Source: Pseudohaliea rubra DSM 19751
GTDB lineage: Bacteria; Pseudomonadota; Gammaproteobacteria; Pseudomonadales; Halieaceae
Reading direction: 5' to 3'
DNA length: 64,000 bases
NCBI RefSeq assembly: GCF_000764025.1
Contig: NZ_KN234746.1
Coordinates: 112,274 to 176,273, forward strand
Under the pieces are notes generated by a model. That model was not told the DNA's origin, did not search any database, and worked only from the letters and a program-made list of their open reading frames with translations. Positions 20,701 through 29,839 of the stretch are shown here, one piece after another. The translations under genes and the position numbers were made by a program. Numbering within the stretch: the stretch's first letter is position 1; the number at the start of each line of letters is the position of its first letter.

Positions 20701-21614
20701 GGATGATTATGCGTTTCGACCTTCATGAGCAGGTGAATAGCCTGCTCATGAGCGGCGTACTCGCCCGTTTCCGCCACCGGGTAGAAACGGCCGCCGCGAC
20801 TGCCCACAACCACCGCGGCATTGTCTGCATAGGCTGAGAGCACATTGTCGCCGCCCTGTCGGTAGGTATTGCGGATCATGTCGAAGAGCGAGTGCGGCTG
20901 ATCTTCCCCATCGACAGTCCAGCTGGCGTTAAAGATCTTGTGCCGGCAGTGTTCGCTGTTGGCCTGGGCGAACATCATCAGCTCGACGTCACTGGGATTG
21001 CGGCCGAGCTCGCGGAAGCTCTCGAGCAGGTAGTCAATCTCGTCCTCGGCAAGGGCGAGACCCAGGCTGTGATCGGCGGCTTCGAGGGCGGCGCGACCGC
21101 CAGCAAGTACATCCACCCGTGCCATGGACCGGGGCGTCGCCTCCGCGAACAGAGACGCCGCCGCCGCAGGGTCCTCGAGGAGCGTTTCCGTCATGCGGTC
21201 GAAGAGCAGCGCGCGGGCAGCCCTGGTCTGCGCTACCGACAGCCCGGAGGGCAGCACCAGCGTGTAGGCCACCCCACGCTCTACCCGCTGCAGGGTCGCG
21301 AGCCCGCAGTGGTGGGCAATGTCTGTGGCTTTGCTCGCCCAGGGCGAGATGGTCCCGGGCCGTGGCACCGCCAGCAGCCGTGTCTCCCCCGGAGCGAGCG
21401 CGAGCTCCCCGCCGGCATCCGCTGCGACCCCGCCATAGGCCAGCAGACTGTCCAGCACACCGCGCTGGTCGTCCGCCAGCGCGCCCTTCAGCCTGGCGAA
21501 GTGGACATAGCGCGCGCCGGAGAGGCGAATGCCGGGATCCACGGCCTCGAGGCGCCCGGCGAGCTTGGCGAGACGGAAAGCGGACAGGGCCGGCGGGCCG
21601 GGCAGGATCAGCAT
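17727..21614 (-). CDS. purL: Phosphoribosylformylglycinamidine synthase, single-chain
   Basis: Converts FGAR to FGAM in purine synthesis with glutamine as nitrogen donor. The 1295 residues are the proteobacterial long form: an N-terminal PurS-like domain, two AIR-synthase-like halves (for example [48 protein letters not shown]), and a C-terminal glutaminase with nucleophile Cys in [10 protein letters not shown] and His in [11 protein letters not shown]. The start is the ATG at 21614. Divergent mltF and nearby tadA keep the usual context. Confidence 0.97.
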   Translation of the reverse strand: MLILPGPPALSAFRLAKLAGRLEAVDPGIRLSGARYVHFARLKGALADDQRGVLDSLLAYGGVAADAGGELALAPGETRLLAVPRPGTISPWASKATDIAHHCGLATLQRVERGVAYTLVLPSGLSVAQTRAARALLFDRMTETLLEDPAAAASLFAEATPRSMARVDVLAGGRAALEAADHSLGLALAEDEIDYLLESFRELGRNPSDVELMMFAQANSEHCRHKIFNASWTVDGEDQPHSLFDMIRNTYRQGGDNVLSAYADNAAVVVGSRGGRFYPVAETGEYAAHEQAIHLLMKVETHNHPTAIAPFPGAGTGAGGEIRDEGAVGRGSKPKAGLTGFTVSNLELPTLPQPWEAGYGRPGRIASALDIMLEGPIGGAAFNNEFGRPNLCGYFRSFELTVDGEVRGYHKPIMIAGGYGNIAPEHVEKGAFEPGARLVVLGGPAMLIGLGGGAASSMASGVGQESLDFASVQRQNPEMERRCQEVIDRCWQLGDANPIAFIHDVGAGGLSNALPELVKDGGRGGAFDLRAVPSDEPGMSPLELWCNESQERYVLAVASDDLERFAAICERERCPFAVVGEATEAKHLTVADPLLGDAPVDLPMSLLFGKPPGMHRETVRPPVRSPGPLPEASPTEALERVLQLPAVASKQFLITIGDRSVTGLVCRDQLVGPWQVPVADCAVTAVTFDGARGEAMAMGERTPLALLDGPASGRMAVAEAITNICAAPIAALADIKLSANWMCAAGVGHEDAVLFDTVRAVGMTFCPALGLTIPVGKDSMSMRTAWEEGGEARAVTAPVSLIVSAFAPVTDVHRVATPQLDPTADAELLLLDLGRGAGRLGGSALCQVYGSLGHTPADVDRPGDLAGLFALVQWGLARGDLFAYHDRSDGGVITTLLEMAFAGRCGLAVDLPAAPSALAALFCEEAGAVLQVPRQAVPAWRERAEALGIGDCLAAIGRAEPGDAITVAVAGERLLHDRRSRLQALWAATSHALQRLRDNPECADEEFARITADDPGLQAELSFDPAEDVAAPFVATGRRPRVAILREQGVNGQVEMAAAFHRAGFAAVDVHMSDLTAGRRSLAGFDGLVACGGFSYGDVLGAGEGWAKAIRYNHALREAFAAFFARSDSFTLGVCNGCQMLSTLRELIPGAAHWPRFLRNRSEQFEARLSLVRVEDSPSLFLAGMAGSQLPVAVAHGEGRAAFATEADREACERGGLIALRYLENHGAVAERYPANPNGSPAGITGLTSADGRATIMMPHPERVLRGVNFSWAPPAWGDDGPWLRLFRNARAWLG

Positions 21615-21679
21615 GGGGCGCGGGGCTCCCGGGGTTCAAGAACGGGCACGTAGTTTACCGGTGCGTTTACACTAGGGCC

Positions 21680-23113
21680 ATGCTCAAGCTTCTGGCCCTC
21701 ATCGCTGTCGTCGTCCTCGGTGCCTTCACCGGCGGTTGTGGCAGCCCCGCGGACAACCTCGAGACAATCCGCGAACGCGGCGAGCTGCGCTTCGTCACCC
21801 GCAATGGGCCCACCACCTACTACCGCGAGCGCGGCGAGCCCGCGGGCTTCGAATACGACCTCGCCCGGCGCTTCGCCCAGGAGCTGGGGGTAAGCCTGCG
21901 GATAATTCCCGTGTTCAGCCTCGAAGGTCTGTTCGCCGCCCTGCGCCGGGGCGAGGCGGATATTGCCGGGGCCGGGCTCACCTTGACCGCAGAGCGCGCA
22001 GCGGCGTTCCCCGTCTCCGCGGCCTACCACGAACAGCGGCCGCAGCTGATTTACCGCACCGGCACACCGCGGCCGCGGCGCCTGGAAGACCTTGAGGGCC
22101 GGGAAGTGCTGGTGCTCGCCGGGTCTAGCCACGGCGAGCTCCTCGCAGCGCGCCAGGGCGCCGACCTGCCCGGGCTGACCGTGCGCGCCGTCGCCGGCGC
22201 CGACCCACTGGATCTGCTGCGTCAGGTGGACCGGGGAAGCGCCGATGCGGCTATCGTGGATTCCGTGGAGTTTGCCATTCAGCGCCACCTGCTGCCGCAG
22301 CTCGCCGTTGCCTTCGACCTCGCCGCGGAGCGCGACATGGTGTGGTACCTCACGCCGGGGGGCGACAGCGACGCGCTCCGGGAGCGGCTGGCGGAGTTCT
22401 TCCAGCGCCTTGAGCGCGGCGGCACGCTCGCGGCGCTGCGCGAAGCGCACCTCGGCCAGGTAGATGTCCTGACGCGAGCTGGTTCGCAGACTTTCATCGC
22501 CAACATCCGCAGCAAACTCCCGGCCTACCGGACGGCGATTGAACAAGTAGCCCGGGAACATCAGCTGGACTGGGCGCTGCTGGCAGCCATCGCTTACCAG
22601 GAGTCACACTGGGACCCGGAAGCAGTCTCGCCGACAGGTGTGCGTGGCATGATGATGCTGACTCGCGCAACGGCCCGCGACCTCGGCGTACCGGACCGGC
22701 GCGACCCGCTGCAGAGCCTGCGCGGCGGTGCGCGCTATTTCAAAGAGCTGCGCCGGCGCCTTCCGGGCGATATCGCCGAGCCCGACCGCACCTGGCTGGC
22801 GCTCGCCGCCTACAATATCGGCCTCGGCCACCTGGAGGATGCCCGCGTGCTCACGGAGCGCGCCGGCGGCGACCCGCACCACTGGCAGGATGTCATGACC
22901 CACCTGCCCAAGCTGGAACAGCGCGCCTATTACACGACCGTGCGCCACGGCTACGCCCGGGGGCGGGAGGCCGTACGCTACGTGCAGAACATCCGCCATT
23001 ACCACAGTGTGCTGCAGTGGCGCTTCATCGCCGAGAACCGGCCCGCTCCGCCGCTTGACGTAGAACCGCTGCTGCCGGAGCAGCTGCGCGGCCGGGCGCT
23101 GCGGGCGCTCTAG
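21680..23113 (+). CDS. mltF: Membrane-bound lytic transglycosylase F
   Basis: Cleaves peptidoglycan glycan strands in the periplasm with anhydromuramyl product. It has 477 residues from the ATG at 21680, giving a lipoprotein signal ending FTGGC. Residues from about 35 to 270 form a solute-binding-protein-like domain (GYxLARRFAQELG-like pattern in FEYDLARRFAQEL). The C-terminal SLT domain has catalytic Glu308 in AYQESHWDP, plus GVRGMMMLT and AAYNIGLGHLEDA. It is divergent from purL, as in pseudomonads. Confidence 0.96.
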   Translation: MLKLLALIAVVVLGAFTGGCGSPADNLETIRERGELRFVTRNGPTTYYRERGEPAGFEYDLARRFAQELGVSLRIIPVFSLEGLFAALRRGEADIAGAGLTLTAERAAAFPVSAAYHEQRPQLIYRTGTPRPRRLEDLEGREVLVLAGSSHGELLAARQGADLPGLTVRAVAGADPLDLLRQVDRGSADAAIVDSVEFAIQRHLLPQLAVAFDLAAERDMVWYLTPGGDSDALRERLAEFFQRLERGGTLAALREAHLGQVDVLTRAGSQTFIANIRSKLPAYRTAIEQVAREHQLDWALLAAIAYQESHWDPEAVSPTGVRGMMMLTRATARDLGVPDRRDPLQSLRGGARYFKELRRRLPGDIAEPDRTWLALAAYNIGLGHLEDARVLTERAGGDPHHWQDVMTHLPKLEQRAYYTTVRHGYARGREAVRYVQNIRHYHSVLQWRFIAENRPAPPLDVEPLLPEQLRGRALRAL

Positions 23114-23147
23114 CCTGCCGGTGTCCGGAGCCCCCGGACTCAGAACG

Positions 23148-23603
23148 CTAGCGCCGCGCCCGGAAGAAGCGGCGCAGAAGCTCACCGCTCTCCTCGGCAA
23201 ACGGTCCCTGGCGCCAGCCCACGCGGTGGTTGTAGTGCGCGGCGTCCAGAAGTCGGGCAGTGCTGCAGACAGCGCCCGCCCGGGGCTCGAGGGCGGCGAA
23301 GACCAGCTCCGCCACCCGCGCGTGAACAAGGGCACCGACGCACATCGTGCAGGGCTCCAGGGTGACGTACAGCACGGTGCCCGGCAGCCGGTAGTTACCC
23401 TCGCAATGGCCTGCGGCCCTCAGCGCATTCACCTCGGCATGGGCAGTGGGGTCCCGGCTGCCGATAACGCTGTTGGCCCCCTCGCCCAGAATCTCGCCAC
23501 CCCGTACCAGAACCGCTCCGATAGGGACTTCCCCGGCAGCAGCGGCAGCCTCAGCGAGACAAAGCGCCACGCCCATGAATTCCCTGTCTGTCGTAACGGC
23601 CAC
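23148..23603 (-). CDS. tadA: tRNA-specific adenosine deaminase TadA
   Basis: Deaminates A34 of tRNA-Arg to inosine. It has 151 residues. The zinc-site His and proton-shuttling Glu lie in TAHAEVNALR, and the two zinc Cys in TLEPCTMCVGALVHAR. The start is GTG at 23603, with an in-frame ATG ten codons in as alternative. It converges on mltF. In pseudomonads guaA is close to tadA; here about 26.5 kb of other genes intervenes. Confidence 0.94.
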   Translation of the reverse strand: MAVTTDREFMGVALCLAEAAAAAGEVPIGAVLVRGGEILGEGANSVIGSRDPTAHAEVNALRAAGHCEGNYRLPGTVLYVTLEPCTMCVGALVHARVAELVFAALEPRAGAVCSTARLLDAAHYNHRVGWRQGPFAEESGELLRRFFRARR

Positions 23604-23699
23604 CGTCCGCGCTCCCGCTCGCCCGCTCAGCTACTAGTGTCGCACGACCGCTGCAGGGCGTGGCAGCCATCGGCCCTCCTGCGGTACGATCCCGTGACT

Positions 23700-24266
23700 A
23701 TGAGAGTTTTTCCTGCGCTGCTTGGCGCTCTGCTGTTCTACAGTGTGTTGCCGGCTCACGCCGAGCCGACCATCAACGAGTACAACGCGTACCTGAAGAA
23801 AGGACCCTGGACAGCGCTGTACCGACGCTCGGAGGGGACCTGGCACGCACAGCTCACAAGGAAGGCGGGCGCCTTTACCCTCGGTTACCGCCAGGCCGAT
23901 CTGCGCCTCGCCCGGGAACACCGCGGCAGCATTGAGCAGGCTCTGATGAAGCGCGGGAACGTCAGCCTGGCACACCGCCTTGAGTATCGCTCCTTCGACC
24001 GCTCAAGGCTCGACGACCACTGGCGTTACCGGCTCATCGTCGACTACCGACACCCGGTGACGGACAAGGTTGTGGCCTGGGTCCGCCTGCAGCCGCGCCT
24101 GGCTCATTTCGGTGGCCGCCGCCTCTTCGACGCGAGAGATCAGGTTGGCCTCGAATTCCAGTTCGGTTCCCTGCGCCTGTCGCCCTTCTACGAACGCTAT
24201 GCGCTAAGACGATGGGACCGCCACGGCGGCAACGTGATCGGTTTGCACGCGACCATCGAGCTTTAG
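23700..24266 (+). CDS. Secreted protein of unknown function, possible small beta-barrel
   Basis: Not recognised. It has 188 residues from the ATG at 23700. A clear signal peptide (FPALLGALLFYSVLPAHA, cleavage after AHA) is followed by a basic domain with alternating polar/hydrophobic stretches, such as WRYRLIVDYRHPV, AWVRLQPRLAHF and VGLEFQFGSLRLSPFYERY, and the C-terminus ends in GLHATIEL. The strand pattern suggests an outer membrane beta-barrel of 8 or so strands, but there is no C-terminal Phe. It stands alone on the plus strand, convergent with the exported-protein operon to its right. Confidence 0.7.
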   Translation: MRVFPALLGALLFYSVLPAHAEPTINEYNAYLKKGPWTALYRRSEGTWHAQLTRKAGAFTLGYRQADLRLAREHRGSIEQALMKRGNVSLAHRLEYRSFDRSRLDDHWRYRLIVDYRHPVTDKVVAWVRLQPRLAHFGGRRLFDARDQVGLEFQFGSLRLSPFYERYALRRWDRHGGNVIGLHATIEL

Positions 24267-24309
24267 CACCCTGAAAAAGCGCTTGGCCATCGGATGGCCG
24301 GGCGCCTGA

Positions 24310-25383
24310 TCACCTGCCCGACACCGGAAAAGCACTGCCGCCAGGGTCGTCGCGCCCGTCGTCGGCTTCGTCAACGATATGTACACGGGTCATGCGCACG
24401 TCCAGCGCTGTGGAGATGGCGGTGTGTTCACCGGTCTCCGGATCCGGGTAGGCATCGGCAAGGCGGCGCAGGGCCTTGTAGAGCGAGATGGCGGAAATCT
24501 GGCCATTGGCGAGGTGGTGCGTGGAATCATTACGGATAAGCTGGTAGTAAAAGGTGTCAACATCGGCGTAGCCGGCAAGCAGACCTTCGGCACCGTCCTG
24601 CCCCAGGCGAAGCTCGAAGCGCGCACCGCGGATGCGTTGAACCGAGGGCACCTGCAGGTTCTGCCAGGGGATCACCAGTCCATCGATAGGCTCGGTGATG
24701 AGGACCCCGTCTTCGATGCGCCCGCGCGTGTGCCGGATCAGCGATTCGCCCCAGCGCCGGTCCACGCGCTGCGTGCCGCCCGGCATGATTGCCTCGCCGG
24801 TGGCGTCCGTGAGCAGCTCGTCGCGGCCACGGTAGACGGTCACCGTGATGCTGTCGTCGTTCTCGAGGCTGTCCACTCCCGTGAGGTTGATCATCATGCG
24901 ATTGTAGGCCTCGTCCTTGATGGCCTTACTTTGAAAGATATACTCCACGCCGTCCGGCCCGCGAAAGCCGATAATGCAGCCGACGGCGCGATAGATCTCG
25001 TTATCGATGCCGGGGGAACCGTCCGGATGCCGGAAGTCGTTCGGACCGGACTCGCCGTCGAGGTCCAGACCATAGGCGTAGGTGCTCTCGATCTCATGGA
25101 ACGCGAAGTCGTGTGGCGCCCCGGAGGGGTGCCAGGTTGCGGCTTCCATGGCAAGGCGTGTTTCCTCGACGCTCAGCTTCTCTGGCGCCGGGAAGCGCGC
25201 GGCGAACTGCTCTCGCGGTCCGTCATTGAAGCCCTGCGGGCACTCCTCGGCACCATCGGTCTGGTACACAGACCAGAACAGATCGGTGAACACATAGCCG
25301 ATGGTATTGCCAGGCGGCGCCTCCGCCGCGGCGCGGGCCGCGACGAGGCACAGCGCGGCACCAAGAGCCACGACAGCCCGCAT
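24310..25383 (-). CDS. Secreted protein of unknown function, last gene of exported operon
   Basis: Not recognised. It has 357 residues from the ATG at 25383, which shares one base with the upstream stop (TGATG); a GTG one codon earlier is possible. A signal peptide (AVVALGAALCLVAARAAAEA) is followed by an acidic domain. That domain contains DLDGESGPNDFRHPDGSPG, which looks like a calcium-binding loop, and two Cys (EECPQ, VGCIIGF) that could form a disulfide. The C-terminus reads IVDEADDGRDDPGG. Tight coupling to the COG4315-type gene puts it in the cytochrome/DUF1592/DUF1552 operon. Role unknown; a cell-surface or periplasmic accessory is inferred. Confidence 0.75.
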   Translation of the reverse strand: MRAVVALGAALCLVAARAAAEAPPGNTIGYVFTDLFWSVYQTDGAEECPQGFNDGPREQFAARFPAPEKLSVEETRLAMEAATWHPSGAPHDFAFHEIESTYAYGLDLDGESGPNDFRHPDGSPGIDNEIYRAVGCIIGFRGPDGVEYIFQSKAIKDEAYNRMMINLTGVDSLENDDSITVTVYRGRDELLTDATGEAIMPGGTQRVDRRWGESLIRHTRGRIEDGVLITEPIDGLVIPWQNLQVPSVQRIRGARFELRLGQDGAEGLLAGYADVDTFYYQLIRNDSTHHLANGQISAISLYKALRRLADAYPDPETGEHTAISTALDVRMTRVHIVDEADDGRDDPGGSAFPVSGR

Positions 25384-26747
25384 CACAGGATCCCCTGCAT
25401 GTAATCATCCCTCAACCAGAAGGCGCGCAGACCGTTGCGCATGCCACGCCACTCACCGATGCCGCCACCATGGACGTCACCCGGCTGCTTATCGCGCTCA
25501 AACGTGTAGACCGGACGGTCACGATAGGCCCACACCCGCAGGGCGCCGGGATCGTCCTCGGCAGCGAAGCGACCGCTCAGCGGGTCGATGGCAACAATGG
25601 TCCACGTGCGGTTGGGGCTTTCCTCCCCGGCCGCGGCACGCACGTAGGGCCAATGCGCCAGGCAGCGCTGCGGGTCGCCCGCACCACAGATGGCAAGGCG
25701 GTAGACCTGCGTGTCATCGGAGTGATCGCAGGCGAGCTGGTCTTGCGAGTCGTCGGCGCACTGATAGACATAGATAGTCCGCCCCGCGCTGTCGGCGAGG
25801 ACATTCCCCGCCAGGGTCGATTGCACCGTGAAGCTCGCCGGGACCGCCGGCGCCGGCTGCAGAAACACGTTGCTCCAGCCCGGCACGTCGCTGCCCTGCC
25901 GGGACCAGGAGTGACGGTCGAGGCGGTGCGTGTACAGAGGCTTGCCGCGGAAAACCCACTGGCGCACGCCCGGAGACCGCTCCAGCAGGCTCCAGTCGCC
26001 CTGCGCTGCCGCCAGGGCCGGCGCCGTTGCCGGCGCCCAGCGCTGCAGGCAGTCACCGCGGCAGGCAGTGCTGTCCGCGGTGTCTTCGGCAAAGGCATAG
26101 AGCGCGTCGTTGCTCGCGGTGGTGAGCATCCGGCCAACGCTCGTGGCCTTGACGGCAAAGCCCGGCGGCAGTGCCGGCGGAGGTCCCACGGGCACGCGGT
26201 AGGCCGGGTCATCGCGCCGGTAGCGGCGCCGGGTACCACCGAGCACGTCGCCGGGGCGCCGGTCGCGCACGGACGTGTAGAGCGGTTGTTCCTGGTAGGC
26301 CCACTGCCGGCTGCCGTCCCGGCGCTCGAGCACGCTCCAGTCACCGACAGGTTCTGCCTGCTCTGACGCGAGCACTGGCGGCCACAACGCAGTGCACGCG
26401 GGACGCCGGTCGCGCTCCGGAAGGGGAATGCCCGCCGGATAGGGACTCATGAGTCCGGCGGTCACCGTGGTCGGCTCTCCGTAGCAGCCGGGAATACCCG
26501 GGGCCTCGCCGCTATAGCCATTGCGCAGCACATGCTGGGGCCACTCGTAGAGCGTGCGTCCCTCGGCATCGGCGAACACCGGTCCCTCGAGTTCGTTGAC
26601 AATGACCTGGAAACCCGGCGGCAGCGGCACCTCGCGCCAGTCCCCGGCGGAGGCAGGCCCGGCGACGCTCATCGCCGCAGCGAACCCGGCAAGGAGAAAC
26701 AGAAAGGCCCGGTATCCGGCGGCACCGCGCTCAGACAAGGATCTCAC
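25383..26747 (-). CDS. Secreted triple-repeat protein, COG4315/lipoprotein_15-like
   Basis: About 454 residues from a GTG at 26747, which overlaps the upstream gene by 17 bases; a TTG at 26738 is an alternative, and longer frames run deep into that gene. A signal peptide (FLFLLAGFAAAMSVAGPASA) precedes three copies of a domain. Their shared marks are RQWAYQEQPLYTSVRDRRPGD, RQWVFRGKPLYTHRLDRHSWS and RVWAYRDRPVYTFERDKQPGD, each preceded by a Cys-x-x-x-Trp element (CTALWPP, CLQRWAP, CLAHWPY). This pattern is that of the secreted repeats of unknown function in COG4315. Extra Cys pairs (CRGDC, CADDSQDQLAC) suggest disulfides. Its function is not known. Confidence 0.8.
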   Translation of the reverse strand: MRSLSERGAAGYRAFLFLLAGFAAAMSVAGPASAGDWREVPLPPGFQVIVNELEGPVFADAEGRTLYEWPQHVLRNGYSGEAPGIPGCYGEPTTVTAGLMSPYPAGIPLPERDRRPACTALWPPVLASEQAEPVGDWSVLERRDGSRQWAYQEQPLYTSVRDRRPGDVLGGTRRRYRRDDPAYRVPVGPPPALPPGFAVKATSVGRMLTTASNDALYAFAEDTADSTACRGDCLQRWAPATAPALAAAQGDWSLLERSPGVRQWVFRGKPLYTHRLDRHSWSRQGSDVPGWSNVFLQPAPAVPASFTVQSTLAGNVLADSAGRTIYVYQCADDSQDQLACDHSDDTQVYRLAICGAGDPQRCLAHWPYVRAAAGEESPNRTWTIVAIDPLSGRFAAEDDPGALRVWAYRDRPVYTFERDKQPGDVHGGGIGEWRGMRNGLRAFWLRDDYMQGIL

Positions 26748-28065
26748 CGATCTCGCTGGCGGTGGTGTTGCTCTTGGTACCCCAGCTATCAATGTCCACA
26801 CCCATGAGCCGCTGGGCAGTCAGGCCGAGGCGGCAGCCCGGGGTGCCGCCGCCGTCGAGGTGCAGGCCGGTGCGCACGCGGCCCCCGGCACTGCCGGCAC
26901 TGAACATGGGGATGCCCTCGATCGCGTGAATCTTGGCGTAAGACTGGTCCGTGGTGGCGTAGACAAAGGTATTGTCAAGGAGCGTGCCGTCACCCTCGCG
27001 GAAGCTGGCCATAGCCTCGACGAACCAGGCCCACTCCTCCATGGCCCGGCGGGTGAACCAGGACGTGTTCGGCTGGTAGCCCAGGGCCGGGTCCACGGCC
27101 TCCTCGTGCGTCGCCGTGTGGTGGGGCTTGTCATAGCCGGGGCGGGTCGTGGCGGAAAAGGCCGACGCGTAGAACATGTTGAAGACCCGTGTCTGGTCGC
27201 AGGCCACGGCCATGAGCATGAGCTCACCGAGCATCCGGTGGCGGCGGGATACAAGGTCCGCATCGAGGCCGGCGGGAAGCTGCGGCGGCGGGTCGACAAC
27301 GACGCAGGCCTCCCGGGGCTCCGGCCGGGTCAACTGCAGGTCGAAGCGGCGCTCCAGGTCCCGAAGGCCGGTGAAGTACTGGTCGAGACGCGCGCGGTCC
27401 TCGGCACCGAGGTTCTTCTCAAGGGCCTTCGCATCCTCGCGCACCGCAGAGAGCACACTCTTGCGCACCATGACCTTCGGGTCCGGCGTGAAGCTGCCGG
27501 CATTCGGGTCCTGGAAGCCGGCGCCGAAAAGGCGCTCATAGAAGCGCAGGGGAGACCACTCGGGGGCATTCACAGAGTTGCCGCCCTCATAGCTGAAGCT
27601 GTCGCGGACGTCGCCGGTAGCGGTGGCGCTCAGGCTGCGGAAACGCGTGGCGTTGCCGAGCTTGCGGGCGATCGTTACGTCGAGGGTCTCGCCTGGGCGG
27701 TTCTCGCGGCTCATGGGTGCAGTGCCGGAGCGCAGCACCACCCAGCCTGAGTGATGGCAGAGGTTCGGCGCATCGTCCCGGAAGACGTGGAAATTGGTGT
27801 AGAGATTAATGTGCTGCTGTACCGGGGCGAGCGCAGCGATCTCCTCCGGGAGATCGAAACCGCGGCCGGTGCGCTTCGGCACGAACACGGGCTCGCTCAT
27901 GCCCAGCCCCCAGGACCAGGTCCCGAAGCGCTGCGGCACAGGCATGCCGCTGGCCAGGGCCGAGCCGTTCTCGTTGAGGAAGCAGTTAAGGAGCGGCAGA
28001 CCCACAGTCACCGCGCCGCCGTTCAATACGCCGCGCAGAAAGCGCCGCCGTGTGACCTTGCTCAT
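26731..28065 (-). CDS. DUF1552-type protein with Tat signal
   Basis: 444 residues. A twin-arginine signal (SKVTRRRFLRGVLNGGAVTVGLPLL) indicates export in folded form. The body has YTNFHVFRDDAPNLCHHSG, ATRFRSLSATATGDVRDSFSYEGG and a C-terminal block GTLLDNTFVYATTDQSYAKIHAIEGIPMF region, which resembles the sulfatase/alkaline-phosphatase-like core of DUF1501/DUF1552 proteins. The stop of the DUF1592-type gene overlaps this ATG by four bases, and DUF1552/DUF1592 pairs are a known arrangement. No enzymatic activity is established that I can name. Confidence 0.85.
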   Translation of the reverse strand: MSKVTRRRFLRGVLNGGAVTVGLPLLNCFLNENGSALASGMPVPQRFGTWSWGLGMSEPVFVPKRTGRGFDLPEEIAALAPVQQHINLYTNFHVFRDDAPNLCHHSGWVVLRSGTAPMSRENRPGETLDVTIARKLGNATRFRSLSATATGDVRDSFSYEGGNSVNAPEWSPLRFYERLFGAGFQDPNAGSFTPDPKVMVRKSVLSAVREDAKALEKNLGAEDRARLDQYFTGLRDLERRFDLQLTRPEPREACVVVDPPPQLPAGLDADLVSRRHRMLGELMLMAVACDQTRVFNMFYASAFSATTRPGYDKPHHTATHEEAVDPALGYQPNTSWFTRRAMEEWAWFVEAMASFREGDGTLLDNTFVYATTDQSYAKIHAIEGIPMFSAGSAGGRVRTGLHLDGGGTPGCRLGLTAQRLMGVDIDSWGTKSNTTASEIGEILV

Positions 28066-29804
28066 CGGGTAACCCCCGTATCCCTGAGTGCCAGTTGGGC
28101 CTCGCTGATCCGTGCCGGCGCTGTCGGCCCTGGCCCGTGATCGAGCTTAACAGCTTCCTCGGCCGGCCGGACGGTACGGAAAGCAGGGCTGGTCGCCAGC
28201 GCCTCAAAGAGGCCGCGCAGGCGATAGCCCTCGGCGGCAAAGCGGTCCTCGAGCCAGGCCAGGGTGTTGCGGTCGTGCACCGGCGAGGCCGGTCCGCCGG
28301 TGCCCCAGGCATAGACCCGGTTCACTAGGCAGCCGGGGAGCTTCGGGTGGTTGCGCAAGGCCCGGGCCAACCCCTCGACGCCGTCGTAAAGCGCGCCGTC
28401 GAGCTCTCCCGCCGTGTCGATTTCCGCGCCGTTCTCCGTGGCGCGGTACTGGCCGGCGCCGTCGAAGTGCTCGAGGGCAAGGCCCATGGGATCAGTGACC
28501 AGGTGGCAGCCCGCACAGGCCGGGTTGCTGTTGTGGGCATCGAGACGCTCCCGGGCCGTCTTCGCGTGCTCGTTCTCCTCCAGGGTCGAAAAATCGACGT
28601 TCGGGGGCGGGTCCGGGACCACCTGGCAGAGGAACTCCTCGCGCAGGGCCTTGCCACGCTGTGTCGGCGAGGAGCGCACGGCGTGGGAGTGCGCGGCAAG
28701 GTAGCTCACCTGCGTCAGAAGGCCAATACGCGGGCTGTCCTCGCTGAATTCATGGGGCGTCCAGCCGGGCTCCACCGGCAGCCCGTAGACCACAGCCAGC
28801 GCCGGCGACAAAAAGGTGCGGCGCGTGGTGAACAGGTCCCGATAGTCGAGGTCGCGCACGAGCACATGATCAACGATGGTACGCAGGGTCTGCTCCCGGG
28901 CCTGCGCCAGCGTCGCGCCCGTCACCCGCGGGTAGACCATAGGATCCTTGGCGAGACTGTCGAAGGCATCAAAGGCGAGCATATCGTCAAAGAAGGCGCG
29001 CGTGCCGGCCTCCAGGCGGCTACTCGCGAGCATGCGTTCCACAGCGAGCCGGAGGCCCTCCTCGCTGTGCAATTCGCCGCTGGCTGCAGCTGCCAGGAGG
29101 GCATCGTCCGGCGGGCCGTTCCAGAGAAAGAAGCTCAAGCGCGAAGCCAGCGCATAGCCGTCGAGGCGTCGGGCCCCCGGTCGCTCCGGATCCGGCTCGC
29201 TGCGGTCCGCGATGAAAAGGAATTCCGGGCTGATAAGGACAGCCTCAAGGGCAAGCGCAAGGCCCGTGTAAAAGTCGTCGGTCTGTGCCGCCGCGCGCCC
29301 GGCGCCGTCGACAAGCGCGGCCAGCCGCTCATCCGCCAGGGGCCGGCGCTGCAGCAGCCGGCCGGCCTCGCGCAGAAAGCGCTCGGCGCAGACCGCGTCG
29401 GCAGCGTTTGCATCTGCCGGACGACAGGGGAGCAGGAAATCGCGGTGCGCAGGGTCCACCACCTTGGCCGCGACCGCCGCTGCCGAGCGCTGGATCTGCG
29501 AGAGCTGGTCCGAGGTGAGACCCACCTCCGCTGCGCCGTTGGCGCGCAGGCCCGCCGTACGCGACAGCGGCGGCATGGGCGAGAGCACGCTGTCGGCGAT
29601 ATCGTCGCCGAAGACCGCAGCAATGCTGTTGCGATACTGATCTGCTGTGAGCAACCGCGCGCGCTGTGCCGACGGGTCCTCGGGCACCGGGGACTCGCTG
29701 CCGCCGTTGCAGCCCACAAGCAGCGCGGTAAAAAGCACTAGCGCGCTCTTCAGCTGCGCGCCTGCGCGGTGGCTGTGTTGCCCTGCCCTGAGTGCCAATG
29801 CCAT
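28062..29804 (-). CDS. DUF1592/DUF1588-type lipoprotein with CxxCH motif
   Basis: 580 residues. The N-terminus has a lipoprotein signal ending LLVGC. Recognisable segments in order are LLTADQYRNSIAAVFGDD (DUF1587-like), FYTGLALALEAVLISPEFLF (DUF1595-like), YALASRLSFFLWNGPPDDAL (DUF1592-like) and RSSPTQRGKALREEFLC (DUF1588-like). The C-terminal NPACAGCHLVTDPMGLALE contains a CxxCH, so heme attachment is possible. Such proteins are common in planctomycetes and some marine proteobacteria. It lies 35 bases below the triheme cytochrome gene, which could pass electrons to or from it. Confidence 0.85.
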   Translation of the reverse strand: MALALRAGQHSHRAGAQLKSALVLFTALLVGCNGGSESPVPEDPSAQRARLLTADQYRNSIAAVFGDDIADSVLSPMPPLSRTAGLRANGAAEVGLTSDQLSQIQRSAAAVAAKVVDPAHRDFLLPCRPADANAADAVCAERFLREAGRLLQRRPLADERLAALVDGAGRAAAQTDDFYTGLALALEAVLISPEFLFIADRSEPDPERPGARRLDGYALASRLSFFLWNGPPDDALLAAAASGELHSEEGLRLAVERMLASSRLEAGTRAFFDDMLAFDAFDSLAKDPMVYPRVTGATLAQAREQTLRTIVDHVLVRDLDYRDLFTTRRTFLSPALAVVYGLPVEPGWTPHEFSEDSPRIGLLTQVSYLAAHSHAVRSSPTQRGKALREEFLCQVVPDPPPNVDFSTLEENEHAKTARERLDAHNSNPACAGCHLVTDPMGLALEHFDGAGQYRATENGAEIDTAGELDGALYDGVEGLARALRNHPKLPGCLVNRVYAWGTGGPASPVHDRNTLAWLEDRFAAEGYRLRGLFEALATSPAFRTVRPAEEAVKLDHGPGPTAPARISEAQLALRDTGVTR

Positions 29805-29839
29805 TGCCCCTCCCTACTGTTTACCCCGCCCGCGACCGC

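Noticed and set aside
18156..20837. Long open frame (about 890 codons) antisense to purL on the plus strand
   Set aside because: It is a by-product of high GC and codon bias in purL; the translation is rich in Arg, Gly and His without any family motif, while purL in the other strand is unmistakable.
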